Of a DNA stretch of 24,531 nucleotides, positions 19,060 through 24,531 are shown in pieces. Each line of letters begins with the position of its first letter. Position 1 is the stretch's first letter. Both the position numbers and the translations under genes were made by a program. This stretch comes from Candidatus Pacearchaeota archaeon (GTDB taxonomy: Archaea > Nanoarchaeota > Nanoarchaeia > Pacearchaeales > GW2011-AR1), in assembly GCA_002690445.1 (NCBI GenBank), contig NZER01000104.1:1-24531 (forward strand). The letters run 5' to 3'. The notes beneath the pieces were generated by a model. That model had not been told where the DNA came from and did not search any database. It saw only the letters and a list, made by a program, of their open reading frames with translations.

Positions 19060-20319
19060 TTATTTAGTTACTTGGCCCCGTAATTCGTGTATAACCTCTT
19101 TTACAACAGCCTTTATCTCTCCAGGCTTTAAGGCTTGTTGTCCTTCAGTTTCAACAGTCTCTTTGGGTTCGGTGGGTTCGTTCTCGGCACTATTTAGAAC
19201 TCCTTGGACTAAATTCAAAACTTCTTCTAGCCTTGACTTGTTCTTTGCTTTAAGAGCAACTCCCACCTTCGCTTGTATATCTTCGGGTATGTCGTTACCC
19301 GTTGCACGCATTATTGTCCTCACCGCTTCCCATGCTATGGCTATATTATCCTCATTTAAGCCCACTTGGTCAATGGCAATAGCAATATAATCCAGTTCAT
19401 CAGCAATATTGGCTTGACTTATATCATTTTCTACTGGTAACTCTTTCTGCCTCTCGAGCCATTCAGGAAATGTATCGAGATCAATCTCTAAAGCCTCATT
19501 CACAACTATCTCTTTGATCCAGACTATAACATTTTTATAGTGCTCCTCTACCCACTCTTGAGCTTGCTCCATTGTCCATCCATTTTCTTTATCAAAGAGA
19601 TATGTAATCACTGCTTTGCATTGGTCACAGTAAAGAGCTCTAATACCCTTATCTTTATCAATCTCTAACGTGCGGATACGATGCCCATCGTGTCCACCTT
19701 CTTCCTCTTTGATAGGAATGCGAAGCCAGTTCTCGGTCTCTTCAGGCTTGGTGACTAACTCTTTATCCTTCTCCATTTCCTCAAGCAACTTCTCAGTAAC
19801 ATTATCGACACCTTTACTCCGCACACCCTGAATAGCTTCACGGTTACTCGGCACGACAACTTGACTTATCTCTAATAGTTCTACCTCATCATACGTCACC
19901 TTAGGCTCGCTCTCCTTTTCACCGACTTTGTATTTAATCGGTATAAAGCCAACAGAAAAGGCTGCCATGCCTTTCTTCGCTAACTTAAAAGCCCAATCAG
20001 CTTGTTCGTTCCCCTCATCAATATAATATTTAAGCCCATGAGCAAATAAGCCAGTTTCATCCGCCTTGAGTTTGTTGAACTCGCCAATTTGTGAACGTAA
20101 GTCATAGTAATTGTGCGAACTCACTAAAACAGGTCGCTTCATAAAGGTTGCTAGGTTCTTCTTGAAAGCCCCGCTAGCGATAATTTCATTATCGCGATCC
20201 ATTTCAGTTGTGGAGATAGGGATAGCCATTTGCACTATACCAGTCTGAACATCAACCTCCTTTACCTCAGCCCTAAATGTCTTATAAATAGGTTTACCAA
20301 GTTCAATTTCTCTTGTCAC
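19060..20319 (-). CDS. HK97-type prohead protease with extended C-terminal half (419 aa)
   Basis: Residues 20-165 match the S78 family: D-R-D-N-E-I-I-A-S-G-A-F (41-52), V-S-S-H-N-Y (66-71, catalytic His69), A-A-F-S-V-G-F (119-125, nucleophile Ser122) and E-L-L-E-I-S-Q-V-V-V-P (147-157). Family enzymes are usually about 200 residues. Here a second module follows: N-W-L-R-I-P-I (197-203), H-R-I-R-T-L, C-x-x-C (231/234), then W-T-M-E-Q-A-Q-E-W-V-E-E-H (248-260). An acidic helical tail ends the protein and may act as scaffold, since no separate scaffold gene is present. GTG start after AGGAGGCAAAGATA. Confidence 0.88.
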   Translation of the reverse strand: MTREIELGKPIYKTFRAEVKEVDVQTGIVQMAIPISTTEMDRDNEIIASGAFKKNLATFMKRPVLVSSHNYYDLRSQIGEFNKLKADETGLFAHGLKYYIDEGNEQADWAFKLAKKGMAAFSVGFIPIKYKVGEKESEPKVTYDEVELLEISQVVVPSNREAIQGVRSKGVDNVTEKLLEEMEKDKELVTKPEETENWLRIPIKEEEGGHDGHRIRTLEIDKDKGIRALYCDQCKAVITYLFDKENGWTMEQAQEWVEEHYKNVIVWIKEIVVNEALEIDLDTFPEWLERQKELPVENDISQANIADELDYIAIAIDQVGLNEDNIAIAWEAVRTIMRATGNDIPEDIQAKVGVALKAKNKSRLEEVLNLVQGVLNSAENEPTEPKETVETEGQQALKPGEIKAVVKEVIHELRGQVTK

Positions 20320-20332
20320 TATCTTTGCCTCC

Positions 20333-22264
20333 TTAATCCACTATAGGCACCCAGGTGCAACGACAATTTGGGTGTATAGGTATTATTCCATGGCTTTCCA
20401 TTATAGGATAAACCTGGGCATGATAGCCCATACAGTCTTCGCAAGTCCGTTCGTCTAAGGCCGCATAAAACTCAGATTGGGTTATACCTTCATTCTCGTA
20501 ACCTTCTAACGCCCCTTCATTATTTGCGGCTATTACTTCGGTACGAGCAACTACATCGGCACGCCTTTTGTAATCGTTACGGTAATAACTTCTAATACGA
20601 CGGGCTATTTTATCGGTGCTCTCACCTGAGGCAAATCCCGCCGCCAATTCTTTCCTTAATTCTTTCTTGGTAGTGCCGTTCACCTCCTGCGCCAAGGTAA
20701 GAGAACGATTAGCAATCCAGGCTAAGGCTAACGGATTTAATACCTTCGTTATCCCTTCGCTCTTGCTCCTTTGGAATGCGGGACGGCCTGATTGTGTAGG
20801 CATCAATTCAGCTCCCGAAGTCGCCAGTTCAAAAGCATCAGTAAATACCTGCGTGATTAAGGGTTCGAATTTTTCTGTCCATTCTTTCACCGCGGCATAG
20901 TCGTCAAAAGACTGGTCAAGTGATTGCGATATTTCCCAAGCTTCAGCGACTTCTCTAGCCTGAACATCCCACAGTTTTTTAAACTGCCGCTTGAATTGCA
21001 CTTCCTCCCGTTCTGATTTGCTCGCATAAACCCTCCAACGTGCTTCCTTTTGTTCTTCGTTGAATGATTTATGCTTTTCTAGCATCTTGACAGTTGAAGG
21101 CAACAAGTTCATTGGCGACAAAAAGGTTTCGCCCTTGGCTGGTTCAGGATTATAACCGAGTTTCCGCCTTCCTTCTTCTCGGGTTATTATGCCATAAGGA
21201 ACTAGCTTCGACACTTCCTCAACTATGGTCGTTCTGTCCGTGGGTACAGGATCATCATATTCAAATCTCAAACTTTCGTCGAAAAGTGGCACAAGCTGTT
21301 CATTGAGTGCTTCTTGAATGCGGGTTAGAGCTGGTCTAATAGTATATTTGGCGAATATATATTCATCAGCTTCAGCCCTGGCACGACTCCCAACTTCAGA
21401 CAAACCCATCAAACTGGTCGGCACATGGAAAGCACCAAGTATCGTTTCGCGGTTTATCTTACGAAGGTTCATAAAATCCATATCCTTGTTAGTCAGAGCT
21501 ACTGTATTCGCTTTAGCACCACCCCACAGGAAGCCCGTTTTGCGAGCATTCCGCCAACCCCGATGGATTTCGTCCCATTCCTTGCGTATTTTATCCCGTT
21601 CTGATTTCTCGGGTACTTCAGGATATTCGATTAACAAGCCAGGGGTAGCATCGTTGTAGAATAACCGTTGCTGATAGCGAGATGCGTACCGTTCGCTGTC
21701 TAAATCGACAGCAATGCTTTGACTTGGTCCGATGCCCCTGTATGGATTATTTGGATTAGGGCTGAATATGTGAATTACCTCAGGAACCTCTAACCTTAAT
21801 ATACTTCCGCCCCGTTTGTATTCATAATGGCTGATATAAATTTTAGGGTCAGGTATGATAGTCATAAATTGTGGCGGAGCTATCCACATTTCAGCAGGTA
21901 CACCCAGACGGTTAAAATTCAGCACAATAAAGGCTTCGCCAACCAGTCCCAAATACATCTGTATCAGTTCTATAAATTGATACTTAGTCTGGAACGGGTT
22001 GACATATTGCCACATATCAAGCATAGGGTGTTCAAAGATTTCTTCTTGATCGCCTTTCTTTCCAGTTTTCAAATGCCAACTTACATCAGCGACAGAATTT
22101 GCTATAATACTCACCGCACCAAACAACCAACCGACTTGTCCATATATCCGTAAATACTGCTCATAATTCAAAGCAGGTGGCAATTCCATAGTGTTAAAGG
22201 CCGCCCCACTTTTACCCAATCTAAAGTTATAATTCAGCTTTTTTGCCCAGTCAATTATACTCAA
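20333..22264 (-). CDS. Portal protein fused to MuF-type minor head domain (643 aa)
   Basis: Residues 1-380 are an HK97-family portal: Y-G-Q-V-G-W-L-F-G-A-V-S-I-I-A, a P-P-Q-F-M-T-I-I-P-D strand, and L-G-A-F-H-V-P-T-S-L-M-G-L. A helical linker follows. Residues from about 500 are an SPP1-gp7/MuF domain: R-A-D-V-V-A-R-T-E-V-I-A-A-N-N-E-G-A and the zinc-like end C608-x2-C611...H631-P-N-C634-R-C636. Separate genes are the rule, but fusions are known. The start overlaps the terminase end by 14 bases. The protein forms the DNA gate and probably carries an internal minor head part. Confidence 0.92.
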   Translation of the reverse strand: MSIIDWAKKLNYNFRLGKSGAAFNTMELPPALNYEQYLRIYGQVGWLFGAVSIIANSVADVSWHLKTGKKGDQEEIFEHPMLDMWQYVNPFQTKYQFIELIQMYLGLVGEAFIVLNFNRLGVPAEMWIAPPQFMTIIPDPKIYISHYEYKRGGSILRLEVPEVIHIFSPNPNNPYRGIGPSQSIAVDLDSERYASRYQQRLFYNDATPGLLIEYPEVPEKSERDKIRKEWDEIHRGWRNARKTGFLWGGAKANTVALTNKDMDFMNLRKINRETILGAFHVPTSLMGLSEVGSRARAEADEYIFAKYTIRPALTRIQEALNEQLVPLFDESLRFEYDDPVPTDRTTIVEEVSKLVPYGIITREEGRRKLGYNPEPAKGETFLSPMNLLPSTVKMLEKHKSFNEEQKEARWRVYASKSEREEVQFKRQFKKLWDVQAREVAEAWEISQSLDQSFDDYAAVKEWTEKFEPLITQVFTDAFELATSGAELMPTQSGRPAFQRSKSEGITKVLNPLALAWIANRSLTLAQEVNGTTKKELRKELAAGFASGESTDKIARRIRSYYRNDYKRRADVVARTEVIAANNEGALEGYENEGITQSEFYAALDERTCEDCMGYHAQVYPIMESHGIIPIHPNCRCTWVPIVD

Positions 22265-23519
22265 AAATAGGTCTCCTACTAGCTAAATCGCTAATAATAT
22301 ATCGTTCTGCATCCATGAAATGGTATTGAGCTTTTTTATCAATCTCGTCTGTGGGGTTCTGGCTTGTGTCCAGCTTTCGGCTGTAATCTTCTTTCTGACT
22401 CAACGTATGCTTCAGGGTATTAAAATAAACAATCAAATCTTGGGAATGCAAGGCATAGACCCTGTCAATGCCTATTCCAACGTCGTTGATACTACATTCC
22501 TGTATGTAGAAGCCAGCTTCACTATACTCACGCCGCCATTGACGTTCAGCTGCCACCGCACTCCCCGTCTTGCGGACTATATCTTCGCCAGCTCCTAAAG
22601 CATTCAAGTCCTTGACATGCTGGGCTATGCTCTTGTTCCCTTCTAAGTATTCCCTGTAAGTAAAGTACGTTCCAGATGGCCAGCCTTTGTACTCGTTGGG
22701 TGCTTTCGCAAACCATAGAACCGCTGTATGAACTGGCCCGTAATCAATCCCCACATAGCGAGGCCATGATTGCGATATTTGGAACGGAGGTATAACACAT
22801 TTCTCAGAATTAAAGCTATCGTAAATCATCCCGCTTGGTCGTTCAAATTCGGCGTCGTACATCATGCGGAAGCGGTAGCCTTGCATCGCATTTGGACCGC
22901 TCTTCATTTCTTCATAGACGCTTTCGGGGAAAGCGGGGTTATCCAGACTACTCCACGTCTCAACGTGGATATAATCACCATCGGCCTTGTCAGCTACCTC
23001 CGACTTGAGCCATCCCCTGTTATAGGGAGTAGTAGTAATTAGTTCCTGCCCATCAAATAAGGACACACGCTGTAAGGCTGTCTGGTGAGCGATTAGACTC
23101 ATCATACCACCCTCATCCAACCACGCCCCTTTAACGGCTGCACCTTGCATAGTGTCTGGATTATCTGCACTAGCCAAATAAACCTTTCCATAGTCAGTTT
23201 CTATAATCTTATCCACCGCTTTATAATTAGGGTGCCATCCGACCATCTCAAACCATTGCTCTAGTGTTGGCCTGTTAGGGTCGGAGGAGTTTAGTAATAT
23301 CTTCGCCAGCATATTAAATGTCGGCTCGGCGACCAACCAGCCATAGCCTGGGTACTTCTTCATCCGCAGCCACAGCCACCAGTACCCTAGAACGGTTTTC
23401 CCTCCACCTGTACCCGCTATTGCCGCCAGTGTGCGAGCCCTGTAGTCCCCTAAGATAGCTTCTTGCCCGTCTCCGTCGCCAAAGGGGCGTACGTTAATGG
23501 CCGTTGTCGCCATTGTCAC
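22251..23519 (-). CDS. terL: Terminase large subunit
   Basis: The packaging motor protein has a Walker A G-T-G-G-G-K-T (36-42), Walker B G-A-W-L-D-E (131-136), and an I-T-T-T-P coupling motif (161-165). The nuclease domain has G-I-D-Y-G (257-261, metal Asp259) and a late acidic residue in H-F-M-D-A-E-R-Y-I (Asp403). Its length (422) is usual. It overlaps the small subunit by 26 bases; ATG at 23513 is an alternative start two codons in. The packaging strategy cannot be told from this sequence. Confidence 0.93.
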   Translation of the reverse strand: MTMATTAINVRPFGDGDGQEAILGDYRARTLAAIAGTGGGKTVLGYWWLWLRMKKYPGYGWLVAEPTFNMLAKILLNSSDPNRPTLEQWFEMVGWHPNYKAVDKIIETDYGKVYLASADNPDTMQGAAVKGAWLDEGGMMSLIAHQTALQRVSLFDGQELITTTPYNRGWLKSEVADKADGDYIHVETWSSLDNPAFPESVYEEMKSGPNAMQGYRFRMMYDAEFERPSGMIYDSFNSEKCVIPPFQISQSWPRYVGIDYGPVHTAVLWFAKAPNEYKGWPSGTYFTYREYLEGNKSIAQHVKDLNALGAGEDIVRKTGSAVAAERQWRREYSEAGFYIQECSINDVGIGIDRVYALHSQDLIVYFNTLKHTLSQKEDYSRKLDTSQNPTDEIDKKAQYHFMDAERYIISDLASRRPIFEYN

Positions 23520-23955
23520 TTAATATCTTCTGCACTCCCTCTTTGTCTTCCCCGTTCCGAGGAGGCTTGATTACTTTCTCGGATGAGAAATGAAATATTA
23601 CCTCTGGAGTGGTTAGCTGTCTGCCATCTTCCCCTGTTATCTCGTTCCGCTCAATATATCCCCTACCCTTGCCTTGAGTCTTAAGGTAAAAGATGATAGC
23701 TGTTAGATTACCCTGTGCTATAGCCTGATACAGTTTGCCTTCTGCAAAGTCCAACGTAGAGGACTTGGCATCCTGCACGGCTATTTTAACTGTTGGGAAC
23801 TCGGCGGCGTATCGTTTTACCGTGGTATATGATACCCCAGCCCTTCGAGCTGCTAGACTGAGTAAGCCCTGCGTTCCCTCCAACGCTTTGATTATTCTTT
23901 CGGCGGTGTTCTTTCTTTTTTTAGATAGATTATTAAGCTCTTTTTTAGTTGCCAT
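23494..23955 (-). CDS. terS: Terminase small subunit
   Basis: An N-terminal helix-turn-helix (L-L-S-L-A-A-R-R-A-G-V-S-Y-T-T-V-K-R-Y-A, about 31-50) for DNA recognition is followed by a helical oligomerisation part (A-E-G-K-L-Y-Q-A-I-A-Q-G-N-L-T-A-I-I-F-Y-L-K-T-Q-G-K-G-R-G-Y). The latter is a very typical small terminase signature. The tail is charged. It overlaps the methyltransferase by 11 bases and the large subunit by 26, in the standard order. Confidence 0.88.
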   Translation of the reverse strand: MATKKELNNLSKKRKNTAERIIKALEGTQGLLSLAARRAGVSYTTVKRYAAEFPTVKIAVQDAKSSTLDFAEGKLYQAIAQGNLTAIIFYLKTQGKGRGYIERNEITGEDGRQLTTPEVIFHFSSEKVIKPPRNGEDKEGVQKILSDNGDNGH

Positions 23956-24531
23956 TACATTTCACTGCCTTCTCACCCGTGAAGTCCTCCCACCGCTTGA
24001 TTATTACATCACAGTAATGAGGGTCTATCTCCATCATGTAGCACTTGCGGTCTAGCTTCTCACAGGCTATTAGAGTGGAGCCGGAGCCGCCGAATATGTC
24101 TAATATTACGTGTTTTAACAAAGAGCTATTATTAAGACAACCCTCAATCAATTCTATCGGTTTCTGTGTAGGGTGCAACTCACTCTTCAATGGCTTGTTA
24201 TATTCTAATACTGTTGTCTGTTTCCTGTCACCATACCATTTATGCTGTCCATACCAACCATATGCAATAAACTCATGACGGCCTTGGTAATCTTGCCTAC
24301 CTAGCACCATATTATTTTTAACCCACACCAACATATTAGAGATTTTAACAGAGCCCATCCCATATAGCTTTATTAACGATTCGTAGTTGCCACATATATA
24401 AATGGAGTTGTGTTTTGCAAGTAATGTAATAATATTAGCAACCCATTCTCCAACCCATTCTTGATACCTCACAGGGTCTATATGGTCACCCTTGATATCC
24501 GTTTCTATGCGGTTGGCTGGTTGATATAAGT
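23945..24531 (-). CDS. DNA methyltransferase (N4/N6), 5'-truncated by window edge
   Basis: The frame is open to the right edge, so the gene is partial. A GTG at 24472 could serve as start, but coding-like sequence (T-D-I-K-G-D-H-I-D-P) continues above it. Visible are L-H-P-T-Q-K-P (about residue 99-105 from that GTG) and D-I-F-G-G-S-G-S-T (the AdoMet motif I), then M-E-I-D-P-H-Y-C. This order places it in the beta class, with the catalytic N/DPPY motif expected just outside the window. Adenine or cytosine N-methylation of phage DNA would protect against host restriction. It also complements the mom-like gene. Confidence 0.85.
   Translation of the reverse strand, partial: LYQPANRIETDIKGDHIDPVRYQEWVGEWVANIITLLAKHNSIYICGNYESLIKLYGMGSVKISNMLVWVKNNMVLGRQDYQGRHEFIAYGWYGQHKWYGDRKQTTVLEYNKPLKSELHPTQKPIELIEGCLNNSSLLKHVILDIFGGSGSTLIACEKLDRKCYMMEIDPHYCDVIIKRWEDFTGEKAVKCNGN

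Noticed and set aside
1..24531. CRISPR array, insertion sequence, retron-like or toxin-antitoxin system
   Set aside because: No regularly spaced repeats, transposase or reverse transcriptase motifs, or recognisable toxin pair were seen on either strand.

Overview
The window is a stretch of a tailed-phage genome (Caudoviricetes, siphovirus-like, HK97-type capsid), either a free phage or a prophage segment. Every gene I can support lies on the minus strand, so the genome reads from the right edge to the left edge. Host signals are bacterial: strong AGGAGG-type ribosome sites before most genes, occasional GTG and TTG starts, and one perfect sigma-70 promoter. The base composition is moderately AT-rich. 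A Gram-positive or Gram-positive-like anaerobe is plausible as host, but nothing here fixes it. No host chromosomal gene, integrase, endolysin or CRISPR array was seen.

Structural module, about 24531 down to 6372. In transcription order it holds the 3' part of a DNA methyltransferase cut by the window edge, small and large terminase, a portal fused to a MuF-type minor head domain, an HK97-type prohead protease with an extended C-terminal half, and the major capsid protein. Accessory head proteins follow, including a parallel beta-helix protein and a 34-residue basic peptide. Next come head-tail connector, HK97-gp10-like and tail-terminator proteins, and two tail-tube-like proteins. The tail assembly chaperone pair is joined by a -1 frameshift at a C CCA AAA slippery site and is followed by a short tape measure protein (468 aa). 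A fibre-like protein, a baseplate/minor tail protein, two tandem 170-aa paralogs and a small membrane protein complete the module. A rho-independent terminator at 6257-6288 closes it.

Left module, about 6200 down to 3. It starts from a consensus promoter (TTGACA, 17 bp, TATAAT) whose -35 box lies in an inverted repeat. A string of tightly packed, often overlapping small genes follows. These include an HTH regulator, a protein of the phiC31 gp3 recombination-directionality-factor-like family, an HNH-like remnant and a Lin1244/DnaD-like replication protein. Several small Cys-rich putative zinc proteins, a Mom-family DNA-modification protein, an S26-type signal-peptidase-like protein and a holin-like protein complete it.

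The most unusual point is at 1711-1786. A tRNA-Gly-like sequence (7-bp acceptor stem, U73-CCA end, near-canonical D and T arms, abnormal anticodon arm) overlaps the 5' end of the mom-like gene, so that the only ATG available to that gene lies in the D-loop and its ribosome-site-like sequence lies in the acceptor stem. It may be an odd tRNA, a decayed one, or a tRNA-like translational switch on mom. Further points are a 43-bp duplication read in different frames in two genes, a tandem 16-bp duplication that makes a gene boundary, and several small ORFs missed by size cut-offs.
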